Shown here: positions 37,283-44,852 of the stretch, piece after piece
How positions within the stretch are numbered: the first letter of the stretch is position 1
How the letters are laid out: every line of letters starts with the position of its first letter
Virus record (IMG/VR): IMGVR_UViG_3300004279_000001
Location: 1-45,786 of that record
Strand: one strand, 5' to 3'
Source of the DNA: a virus
Length of the DNA: 45,786 nucleotides
Notes under the pieces: model-generated
The model's input: the letters and a program-made list of their open reading frames with translations, nothing else
The model's database searches: none
What the model was told of the DNA's origin: nothing
Position numbers and translations under genes: made by a program

Positions 37283-38882
37283 AGTAAAAGATTTAGATAT
37301 AATATATCTATCTTACGATGAACCAAACGCAGAAAAAAATTATGAAGACTTACTTACAAAAGTGCCTTGGGCAAAGCGTGTACACGGAGTAGAAGGCAGC
37401 GATGCCGCACACAAAGCATGTGCTAAACTTAGTAATACAGATCGATTTATTACTATAGACGGTGACAACATAATTAATCCTAAGTTTCTGCAAGAAGAAA
37501 TATATTTCTATGATGGTGCAGATATCGACAAGGCTGTTATTAGTTGGACTGCTAAAAATTCAATTAACAATTTAATGTATGGTAATGGCGGCATTAAGTG
37601 TTGGCCAAAATCTCATGTTTTAAATATGCAAACACATGAAAATGCTGAACCAGATAATGTCAAAGCACAAGTCGATTTCTGCTGGGACATGGAGTACATA
37701 CAACAAGATACTTGTTATTCGATGATAATGAATAATTATACTCCTCATCAAGCGTGGCGTGCTGGGTTTCGTGAAGGGGTTAAGATGGCACTCAACGAAG
37801 GAACACAACTATCTAAAGACGGATTGTTATCTCAACATTGGAAAAATCTAAATAGACTCTATATTTGGACAATGGTCGGCTGCGATACTATAAACGGCGA
37901 CTGGGGAATACTTGGGGCAAGAGCAGGTTTGTATATGGCTATGTGTACAGATTGGGATTTTATACAAGTAAGAGATTTTGAACATTTAAACGACTTATGG
38001 AAACAGTCCTTTGAATCGATTGAAAACGTTGAAGATGAAATTGTTGAATACGGTATCAAACTCATTAATGCACTTGATCTTCCAATTGCTGAAAATCCGT
38101 TATCAGCTCAACAGAGTAAATTCTTCAAAACAGTGTATCGAAACCCTCCAAGATTAATATCGCCTAAAGTTGTCAAAGCATCTCCAGTAGCAAAAACAGA
38201 ATACGATATTGTAATGATAACATATAACGAAGAATATATGAATCAAAACTACAAGAGATTATTAGAAAGATTTCCTTATGCAAAGCGTATACACGGAGTA
38301 GATGGAATTCATAATGCACATATAAAAGCAGCAGAGCTATGCACAACTGATATGATTTGGATAGTTGACGGTGATGCTGTTATTGACGACGATTTTAATT
38401 TTAACTATGCAGTTCCTAAATGGGATTTAGACACAGTGCATGTATGCAATAGTAAAAATCCTATTAATGATTTAATTTACGGTTATGGTGCTATTAAACT
38501 ATTTCCGAGAGAACTTACTCTTAATATGGATAAGTCTAAGCCGGATATGACTACAAGTATAAGTAATAAATTTAAAAAAGTATACGAAATAAGTAATATT
38601 ACTGAATTTAATACAAGTCCGCTAAACACTTGGAAAAGTGCATTTAGAGAATGTTGTAAACTTTCAAGCAAAGTAATAGACAGACAAAAAGACGACGAAA
38701 CAAACGAACGATTAAATATTTGGTGTACAGTTGGCAACGACAGACAATACGGAGAATATGCAATCGATGGTGCCAACGAAGGCAGAAAATACGGAGAATA
38801 CTATCGTGATTCACTGCAAGATCTGCGTAGAATAAATGATTTTATGTGGTTAGAGGAGAGATTTAATGAGCATTACAAATAA
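37266..38882 (+). CDS. Tandem-duplicated GT-A-like glycosyltransferase
   Basis: A 538-aa protein made of two homologous halves. Half 1 (residues 10-290) has IIYLSYDEPNAEKNYEDLL, WAKRVHGVEG and FITIDGDNII (DxD-type motif 65-67). Half 2 (about 312-538) has IVMITYNEEYMNQNYKRLL, YAKRIHGVDG and IWIVDGDAVIDD (368-370). Both halves keep NSINNLMYG/NPINDLIYG and a later WxxxFRE segment, so both may be active or one may bind acceptor. The overall look is of a GT2-like transferase. GAGGAAAA precedes the ATG, which overlaps the previous gene by 17 nt. Confidence 0.6.
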   Translation: MHQTLKVKDLDIIYLSYDEPNAEKNYEDLLTKVPWAKRVHGVEGSDAAHKACAKLSNTDRFITIDGDNIINPKFLQEEIYFYDGADIDKAVISWTAKNSINNLMYGNGGIKCWPKSHVLNMQTHENAEPDNVKAQVDFCWDMEYIQQDTCYSMIMNNYTPHQAWRAGFREGVKMALNEGTQLSKDGLLSQHWKNLNRLYIWTMVGCDTINGDWGILGARAGLYMAMCTDWDFIQVRDFEHLNDLWKQSFESIENVEDEIVEYGIKLINALDLPIAENPLSAQQSKFFKTVYRNPPRLISPKVVKASPVAKTEYDIVMITYNEEYMNQNYKRLLERFPYAKRIHGVDGIHNAHIKAAELCTTDMIWIVDGDAVIDDDFNFNYAVPKWDLDTVHVCNSKNPINDLIYGYGAIKLFPRELTLNMDKSKPDMTTSISNKFKKVYEISNITEFNTSPLNTWKSAFRECCKLSSKVIDRQKDDETNERLNIWCTVGNDRQYGEYAIDGANEGRKYGEYYRDSLQDLRRINDFMWLEERFNEHYK

Positions 38883-39765
38883 AGAATTTTTACATGGATT
38901 ACAAGAATATAGTGAATTTAAGACAGAAGGTTCGGTTGCACGAAATGTAAAATCTTTCTTAGATATCCTATATGCAGAGGATCAAAAGTCTGCTTTTGTT
39001 AATCATTTCTTACCAAAAGATCTTGCAAATATTTACGGATCTGATAATTTTGAGCAAGACCTTATTGTATATCTTTTAAATAATTATGAAGGCAACGATA
39101 CTCGTTATTTTAGATTTATTAAGGACTTTATCAAAAAAGATAAAGACATGAATATACTCTCAGATGCATTAAGTAGAAGCCAAATCAAGAGTAAGATATG
39201 GTTAGTAAATGAGCTTGAAAAAATATCTAATCATTATGGCAATGTTGTACTATTAGCTGGTTGGTACGGACAGTTAGTTGAGTTGTTTGGAGATAGTGTA
39301 GACAAGATTACATTTAAAAAATTTAGAAACGTTGAAATTGATATAGATGCATGTAATGAAAGTGACTATAATTTTAACTTACGTCGAATAGATGATTACA
39401 AAGTAAAATCTATACACGGCGATATTAATAATCTTAATCTGCACGGAAGCGGATATCAGTGGGACGTAGAAAATTTTAAAACTGAAGAAAAATATAATGA
39501 GCAATTTTACCCAGACCTAATTATAAACACAAGTGCTGAACATATGACAACTGAATGGTTTAATCAAATTAGATTTAACCCTTGGAAAGATCATAAACCT
39601 ATTGTTGCTATACAAAGTAATAATTATTTTGACTTAGAAGAACACGTAAATTGCGTACATAGTATTAATCATATGAAAAAACTATTTCCTATGAGTAAAA
39701 TATTATATGAAGGTGAATTACAACTTAAAGGTTATAAGAGAGTTATGTTGATCGGTGAAGCATAA
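38866..39765 (+). CDS. SAM-dependent methyltransferase-like protein
   Basis: A 299-aa protein. Residues 1-120 are a helical N-terminal part. Residues 125-137 read YGNVVLLAGWYGQ, resembling the glycine-rich motif I of class I methyltransferases, followed by VEIDIDAC (about 156-163) where the acidic ribose-binding residue is expected. Then come HGDINNL (about 184-190) and DLIINTSAEHM (near 218-228) as motif IV-like. Substrate unknown; a sugar or peptide is plausible from the neighbours. The match is by motif layout only. GAGGAG precedes the ATG; the TAA shares a base with the next ATG. Confidence 0.5.
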   Translation: MSITNKEFLHGLQEYSEFKTEGSVARNVKSFLDILYAEDQKSAFVNHFLPKDLANIYGSDNFEQDLIVYLLNNYEGNDTRYFRFIKDFIKKDKDMNILSDALSRSQIKSKIWLVNELEKISNHYGNVVLLAGWYGQLVELFGDSVDKITFKKFRNVEIDIDACNESDYNFNLRRIDDYKVKSIHGDINNLNLHGSGYQWDVENFKTEEKYNEQFYPDLIINTSAEHMTTEWFNQIRFNPWKDHKPIVAIQSNNYFDLEEHVNCVHSINHMKKLFPMSKILYEGELQLKGYKRVMLIGEA

Positions 39766-40439
39766 TGAAACGAATACTATGTATCGGCGACAGTCATACT
39801 GCTGGACATAATAGACGCACTAACGTATCTGGCCCTGACGATATTGTAACTCCTAAGAATTGGTCAGCCTATTTACAAAAAACATTTCGTAATTCAGAAG
39901 TTTGGAATTTATCATTATCAGGTTCAAACAACTTTTTCTCTGGTATAATACTTGATAGTTTTTTAGAAACTTATACTCCTGATGTAGTAATTTATCAGAT
40001 ATCTGATCATAGAAGATTTATAAAAATAAAACGTACAACTAAATTAAATTTATTAGAAAGTACAAATTGTGTTGCTCCTAATTATTATGCATTACAAAGA
40101 CGACCTTTCCCCTTTGGAATGATGGTTAGTCCACAGAGCTTTTCATCTGCATCACGTAAAGAGATAATTCGGCTGTATACAGCGTTATCTGATGACGACA
40201 TTGTATATTTAAATAGTATTGCAGTAGAAAGGAATCTTCTAAAATTACAGAATATTCCACATTACGCATTTTATTGGCGCAAAGAAGATGCTGTTATTAC
40301 AGGCTACGACAGTGTAGATGATATATTAGGATCACAATTTCATAGTTTTGTTGAAGACAACGGATGTCACTTAAATACTACAGGACACGGACTTGTTTAC
40401 AATAACATTATTCATACAAAGGTAGTAAACTTACTATGA
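39765..40439 (+). CDS. SGNH/GDSL hydrolase-like protein 1
   Basis: A 224-aa protein. Block I is ILCIGDSHTAGHN with putative nucleophile S10. The block II/III-like segment is NLSLSGSNNFF. Near the C-terminus comes NGCHLNTTGHGLVYNNI with the block V His. SGNH enzymes act as esterases or acyltransferases on sugars, lipids or peptidoglycan. The Asp three residues before the His in classical DxxH is not in that place (an Asn is), so the triad may be modified. No signal peptide is seen, so it likely acts in the cytoplasm. It overlaps the next gene by ATGA. Confidence 0.65.
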   Translation: MKRILCIGDSHTAGHNRRTNVSGPDDIVTPKNWSAYLQKTFRNSEVWNLSLSGSNNFFSGIILDSFLETYTPDVVIYQISDHRRFIKIKRTTKLNLLESTNCVAPNYYALQRRPFPFGMMVSPQSFSSASRKEIIRLYTALSDDDIVYLNSIAVERNLLKLQNIPHYAFYWRKEDAVITGYDSVDDILGSQFHSFVEDNGCHLNTTGHGLVYNNIIHTKVVNLL

Positions 40440-40663
40440 TAGATTTAAAAGATCTCCCTGTTAGGGAATTACAAAAAGAAAGTGCAAGAGCTCTAAGTAC
40501 AATACAAGCAACTAACAATAATATTTGGCAGTTTAATAAAAAAGCTCATCACAATAGTCATAATTGGTATTGTGCTGTAATAGACTGGTATATTGATCAA
40601 TATGGAGATTTGCCCAGTAAAGCAGGCCCTGGTAAAGATGTAAAATTGGTGTTAGATGTATGA
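40436..40663 (+). CDS. Small hypothetical protein, 75 aa
   Basis: Not recognised. It is real judging from ATGA overlaps at both ends and tight fit. The N-terminal half is a charged helix (LKDLPVRELQKESARAL); the middle has KKAHHNSHNWYCAVIDWY; the end is DLPSKAGPGKDVKLVLDV. It contains one Cys and several aromatic/His residues. It could be a structural or regulatory partner. It is also the only small protein inside the radical SAM/SGNH stretch and therefore the only obvious candidate substrate peptide encoded here; that is speculative. Confidence 0.55.
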   Translation: MIDLKDLPVRELQKESARALSTIQATNNNIWQFNKKAHHNSHNWYCAVIDWYIDQYGDLPSKAGPGKDVKLVLDV

Positions 40664-41292
40664 GAAAAAATGTATTCTGTTTTGGATGCAGCTTTACTAA
40701 CGGTATCCATTTTGCCCAAAAAGACTGGAGAGCTTCATATCCGTATCAGCTATCTCTACTCATGCCGGACGTAGATGTTTATAATCTTGGGGTATCTGGT
40801 GGAAATAATATACTGAATGATATGATAATAAAAAAAGCACTTGAGGAGTATTCCGTAGATTTTTCTATTGTACAGTTTACATTTCCAAATAGATTTTATA
40901 TTTCGTTATCTGATAGTTCTGAAAAAATAGGTATTAGGTACGGGGTTAAGCAGCTAAGTGATAATTATTACTTGTTATCCAAAGAGTACATAGCAGAATA
41001 TTTTAATATTTTTACGCCAAGCTACTTGAAAAGCAATGTTCAAAGGATTAAGCAACTGTATAAATTACTACCAAAAAGACAAATAGCTCATATAAATGAA
41101 ACAGCTTATTTGTCAACATTATATAGATTAAAAGACTTGCATCATTATACTTGGTCTTGGAACGAAGACACGTTAGGCACTAATGTAGTACCTAATAGCC
41201 TAAAATTAGAAAAATTTGATGACGGTACTGGACATTTGACTCAAAAAGGTAATCGGGTACTTGCAGGCTATTTAAAAGGTGAAATAGCATAA
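40660..41292 (+). CDS. SGNH hydrolase-like protein 2
   Basis: A 210-aa protein. Block I is VFCFGCSFTNG (Ser in GCSF in place of GDS), the Gly block is NLGVSGGNNIL, and the C-terminal block is DDGTGHLTQKGNRVLAGYL with the putative catalytic His. The Cys replacing Asp before Ser is common in divergent phage SGNH proteins. As in its paralogs, no standard DxxH is present. Start ATGA overlaps the 75-aa gene and the stop abuts the radical SAM ATG with no gap. Confidence 0.65.
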   Translation: MRKNVFCFGCSFTNGIHFAQKDWRASYPYQLSLLMPDVDVYNLGVSGGNNILNDMIIKKALEEYSVDFSIVQFTFPNRFYISLSDSSEKIGIRYGVKQLSDNYYLLSKEYIAEYFNIFTPSYLKSNVQRIKQLYKLLPKRQIAHINETAYLSTLYRLKDLHHYTWSWNEDTLGTNVVPNSLKLEKFDDGTGHLTQKGNRVLAGYLKGEIA

Positions 41293-42375
41293 ATGTATAG
41301 ATACGAAGACATCAAAGAAGTACACTTAGAAATTACGCAAAAGTGTCAAGCGGCCTGTCCTATGTGCGATCGTAACATGAATGGCGGAGATGATAATCCT
41401 CATATTACAAATGCAGAACTTAGTTTAGAAGATGCAAAAAGAATGTTTAGTCCTGCTTTTATAAAGCAATTAAATGTTATGTATATGTGCGGCAACTTAG
41501 GAGATCCTATTGTTGCTAAAGATACGCTTGAAGTATTCAAATATTTCCGCGAACATAACGATAAGATATGGTTGAGCATGAATACTAATGCTGGAGCCAA
41601 GAGTGCTGAATGGTGGACAGAACTTGCAGGAGTTATTGGTCGCAAAGGAGCAGTAATTTTTAGTGTAGACGGTTTAAAGGATACAAATCATTTATATCGA
41701 CAGAACGTTGTTTGGAATAATGTTGAACGTAACATGCGAGCATTTATTAATGCTGGAGGCAGAGCCCGTTGGGACTTCTTAATTTTTGCACACAATGAAC
41801 ATCAAGTAGATGAAGCAGAAGCACTTGCTACTCAGTGGGGATGTGAAAAGTTTATCAAGAAAAAATCAGGTAGATTTATTACAAGTGATATTAAACCTAA
41901 AACATCTCATCAAGCAATAAATCGTAAAGGGGCTGAAACACAAAACTTAGCACAGCCTAAAGATGAAAAGAATAAAAACATAGCACTACTAAAACAAAAA
42001 GAAATTGAAAAGTCTTATGGTAGTATGAAAGAGTATTTAGATAAGTGCAGTATTACTTGTAAAGTTGCAAACCAAGGAAGTATTTTTGTAACAGCAGAAG
42101 GACTTTTAATGCCGTGTTGTTGGACTGCTGGACGTATGTACAAATGGTGGCATGCAGATCCCCGTGTAGAACAGGTATGGGATCATATAGATAATGCTGG
42201 CGGAAAACAAGGCATAAGTATTATAGACAATGACATTAAACACGTGGTTAATGGAAAATTAATAGATAGTATCACTGCAAGTTGGCAAAAAAATAGTATT
42301 GCTGACGGAAAACTTGGCGTTTGCGCTCAAAAATGCGGTAGTGAATTTGACCCGTATAAGGAGCAATTTGTATGA
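41293..42375 (+). CDS. Radical SAM protein with SPASM-like C-terminal domain
   Basis: A 360-aa protein. CQAACPMC near the N-terminus (C18, C22, C25) binds the 4Fe-4S cluster and SAM. CGNLGDP and FSVDGLKD mark the partial TIM barrel. The C-terminal part holds further Cys: CSITC near 252-256, PCCW near 274-277 and CAQKC near 344-348, a SPASM-like auxiliary cluster site. SPASM enzymes modify peptides (RiPPs), proteins or sugars by radical chemistry; which applies here cannot be told. It abuts SGNH 2 upstream and overlaps SGNH 3 by ATGA downstream. It is a fused counterpart of the split pair at 43081-44101. Confidence 0.8.
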   Translation: MYRYEDIKEVHLEITQKCQAACPMCDRNMNGGDDNPHITNAELSLEDAKRMFSPAFIKQLNVMYMCGNLGDPIVAKDTLEVFKYFREHNDKIWLSMNTNAGAKSAEWWTELAGVIGRKGAVIFSVDGLKDTNHLYRQNVVWNNVERNMRAFINAGGRARWDFLIFAHNEHQVDEAEALATQWGCEKFIKKKSGRFITSDIKPKTSHQAINRKGAETQNLAQPKDEKNKNIALLKQKEIEKSYGSMKEYLDKCSITCKVANQGSIFVTAEGLLMPCCWTAGRMYKWWHADPRVEQVWDHIDNAGGKQGISIIDNDIKHVVNGKLIDSITASWQKNSIADGKLGVCAQKCGSEFDPYKEQFV

Positions 42376-43088
42376 TATACGTAGGCGGCGACAGCTATGC
42401 ATATGGATCAGAATTATTAGATATATCAAATCGTTTTGGTGATATTGTATCAGATGCTATGGGAACAACAAATCAAAACGATGCAATAGGCGGCGCAAGT
42501 AATCAAAGAATTTACCGTAAATTTTTTGAAGCGTTTGATCCTAATAAATTTTCACATGTAATTTTAGGATGGACTGGCCTAAACAGATTTGAACATTATT
42601 CTGTCTTTGATCAAGATTATGACGGTTATAGAAGAATAACTGCACATCGATTACTTCCTTCTAACAAACATGAAGATTACATAGATGAAAAACTTAGAAA
42701 AAGAATCGCAAAATTGCGAGATGATGTAAAGGTATCTAAAGAAAATAAAGTATTATTGCAGTACATGGCTAATGTACGTACTGACAGAGTTATACATGCT
42801 GAAATTTTAAATATGATACTGCAAGTACAAAGGATGTGTAAATATACTGACACAAAATTATGCATGTTTTTTGGAGTACAGAATAATATCATAAAATTCA
42901 ATGAATTAATAACAGATCATTTAATGTACAATAGTGTAGACTGGAATGATACATGGCTTTATCAACCAGATTATTCTTTACAGGAATGTATGAATGATTT
43001 AAAATTACCAATAGGCCCAGGGAAACACTTTTTAGAAGAAGGCCATCAAGTTGCTGCTGACAAAATATTGGAGCATTTTAGTGTCTGA
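42372..43088 (+). CDS. SGNH hydrolase-like protein 3
   Basis: A 238-aa protein. It starts MIYVGGDSYAYG (putative nucleophile S8), continues with AIGGASNQRI as the Gly/Asn block, and ends with PIGPGKHFLEEGHQVAADKI, where the His of block V is kept but the Asp of DxxH is not. It is closely related to SGNH 4 at 44103, even at DNA level over the first 36 nt, so the two are paralogs from a local duplication. The stop overlaps the preferred GTG start of the next radical SAM gene by 8 nt. Confidence 0.65.
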   Translation: MIYVGGDSYAYGSELLDISNRFGDIVSDAMGTTNQNDAIGGASNQRIYRKFFEAFDPNKFSHVILGWTGLNRFEHYSVFDQDYDGYRRITAHRLLPSNKHEDYIDEKLRKRIAKLRDDVKVSKENKVLLQYMANVRTDRVIHAEILNMILQVQRMCKYTDTKLCMFFGVQNNIIKFNELITDHLMYNSVDWNDTWLYQPDYSLQECMNDLKLPIGPGKHFLEEGHQVAADKILEHFSV

Positions 43089-43716
43089 TAAATGTTTTCA
43101 ACTTTCAATCTCAACGTATTGTCAAGCTAAATGTCGTAGTTGCTTACGTACCAATAGCGAAACAGGTGAGCCGGAAGATTGGCTTACGCCTACACATATG
43201 AGCGTAGAAGCAGTACAAAATTTAGTATCTGGCGATTATTTTAAAAAGAACAAACTGGGATATTTACTTCTTTGCGGAGAATTAGGTGATCCAATGATGC
43301 ATCCTAATATAGATAAAATTTTAGATATTACTCTTGCTGTTGTTCCTCGAGTAGAACTTTCGACAAACGGCGGCCTGCGTCAACCAGAATGGTATGCAAA
43401 GACAGCGCAAAAATATGGAAGTCGTATTCATATTAAATGGGCAATAGACGGCACTGACCATGAGACAAATTGGAAATATAGAGAAGGTGTTGACTATTAT
43501 CGAGCAATGGATAATATGAAAGCATGGATTGAAAACGGTGGTAACGGTGATTGGCATTATTTAATTTTTGAGTGGAACTGGAAACAAGTAAAAACAGCTA
43601 AACAAATAGCTAAAGATATAGGGATTGAAATACTATTTAAAATAAACAACAGGCCGTTTGGGTTAATTGATCCACTTCATAAACGTAAAGTAATGGAGGA
43701 ATTGACCAATGGCTAA
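43081..43716 (+). CDS. Radical SAM core protein (SPASM part encoded separately)
   Basis: Starts with GTG at 43081 (211 codons), favoured over an in-frame TTG at 43051 because GGAG at 43070-43073 is spaced 7 nt from it and the overlap with SGNH 3 is then short. CQAKCRSC (C14, C18, C21) is the SAM-cluster motif. CGELGDP and the AIDGTD segment match the barrel of the radical SAM protein at 41293, so the two are paralogs. The protein stops at 43716, just where the paralog continues into its SPASM-like part. The next ORF supplies that part in another frame, overlapping by 8 nt. Confidence 0.75.
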   Translation: MSDKCFQLSISTYCQAKCRSCLRTNSETGEPEDWLTPTHMSVEAVQNLVSGDYFKKNKLGYLLLCGELGDPMMHPNIDKILDITLAVVPRVELSTNGGLRQPEWYAKTAQKYGSRIHIKWAIDGTDHETNWKYREGVDYYRAMDNMKAWIENGGNGDWHYLIFEWNWKQVKTAKQIAKDIGIEILFKINNRPFGLIDPLHKRKVMEELTNG

Positions 43717-44101
43717 ACAGCAAAAGATTATGTGTATGTTTCATGATGGCGCTCGAAGTGAATACGATATAACTGTTGACGGTAGAGTGTGGCCGTGTTG
43801 TAAATTTGTAAATGTAATAACAAAGATCGAAGCCGGATTGCAAAAAAAAGGTGCTCTTGACGGAGACGACTATTTTTTTAAATTACAAAAAGATGACCCT
43901 AATTGGAATAGTTTAGAACATCATTCATTAGACGAAATATTAGATCATGATTATTTTTCTACATATGTAAACAATGAAGGATGGGAAAGTGGAAACACCA
44001 GCGTATTGTGTAAAAAACGATGTACGGCAAATATGCACCAAGACGGAACTTATACATATGTAGCAGATACAAGTAACAAAATACATAAGAGGATAAAATA
44101 A
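43709..44101 (+). CDS. Stand-alone SPASM-like domain protein
   Basis: A 130-aa protein with Cys pattern C9, C30-C31 (VWPCCKF) and C101/C105 (LCKKRC), matching the C-terminal half of the radical SAM protein at 41293 (PCCW, CAQKC). It therefore looks like the auxiliary-cluster domain of the preceding gene, separated by a frame change. It has its own ATG and a GGAGG about 9 nt upstream, which argues for true gene fission and a two-part enzyme; a single-base sequencing error or programmed frameshift is the alternative. It is followed 1 nt later by SGNH 4. Confidence 0.65.
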   Translation: MAKQQKIMCMFHDGARSEYDITVDGRVWPCCKFVNVITKIEAGLQKKGALDGDDYFFKLQKDDPNWNSLEHHSLDEILDHDYFSTYVNNEGWESGNTSVLCKKRCTANMHQDGTYTYVADTSNKIHKRIK

Positions 44102-44102
44102 A

Positions 44103-44852
44103 ATGATATATGTAGGCGGGGACAGTTATACATACGGAATTGAATTAAATAATCCTCTGAAAGGTCGATATTCTTTTTTGATGCAACAAAAATTAAAAAT
44201 GTCTGTAGTAAATGATTCTTGGGGCGGAGCAAGTAATGACAGGATAGCCAGAAAATTTTTAGAGTTTATGAGCGGTCATAAAGTAAAACCTGACTTGGTG
44301 TTTATTATGTGGGCTCCTATTACAAGATCAGAGCAGTATGCTCCTGAGGAGGATATGTGGGAGGAAAGAGACGGATTTAGACAAGTAAGATCGCCTGATA
44401 TTTTTTTACCTGCCAAAGGTAAGCCGACAAAAAAACAACTACACTGGCGCCGATCTCTTAGTCAGTTAAGTGCTACGCAAAAATGGTGGCTTAATATATT
44501 TGACCAAAAAGGAGCAATTGATAGTTATATTAGAAATATAATGATAGTTCAAACTGTTTGTCGTGCAGGAAATATACCGTTTATTATGACTAATTGTAAT
44601 TCTTCAATGACACTCAAACAACTTGATGATTTTGTAAGTCGTAATAGAAAAGTAGAAAACTACACACAACAACGAGTAAATCTCATTGATAGTAGTAACT
44701 GGTTATTTGATAAAACATGGTCTTTTGCTGAATGGGCAAAAGATAACGAATATCCAATAGGTCCACAACATCATCCGTTAGAGGAAGCACATATAAACTT
44801 TGCTAATATATTAACAGACAAAGTTAAGGAGAGATTAAATGCCTCCGATTAA
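44103..44852 (+). CDS. SGNH hydrolase-like protein 4
   Basis: A 249-aa paralog of SGNH 3: MIYVGGDSYTYG at the start (putative nucleophile S8), SWGGASNDRI as Gly/Asn block, FIMWAPITRSEQY, and PIGPQHHPLEEAHINFANIL near the C-terminus carrying the putative catalytic His. No signal peptide. It lies between the SPASM-like ORF and the last radical SAM gene, overlapping the latter by 14 nt. The repeating rSAM-SGNH order suggests each SGNH protein works with a particular radical SAM partner. Confidence 0.65.
   Translation: MIYVGGDSYTYGIELNNPLKGRYSFLMQQKLKMSVVNDSWGGASNDRIARKFLEFMSGHKVKPDLVFIMWAPITRSEQYAPEEDMWEERDGFRQVRSPDIFLPAKGKPTKKQLHWRRSLSQLSATQKWWLNIFDQKGAIDSYIRNIMIVQTVCRAGNIPFIMTNCNSSMTLKQLDDFVSRNRKVENYTQQRVNLIDSSNWLFDKTWSFAEWAKDNEYPIGPQHHPLEEAHINFANILTDKVKERLNASD

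Noticed and set aside
43051-43080. TTG at 43051 as start of the second radical SAM gene
   Set aside because: GTG at 43081 has GGAG at proper distance and a much shorter overlap; residues before it do not match the paralog.
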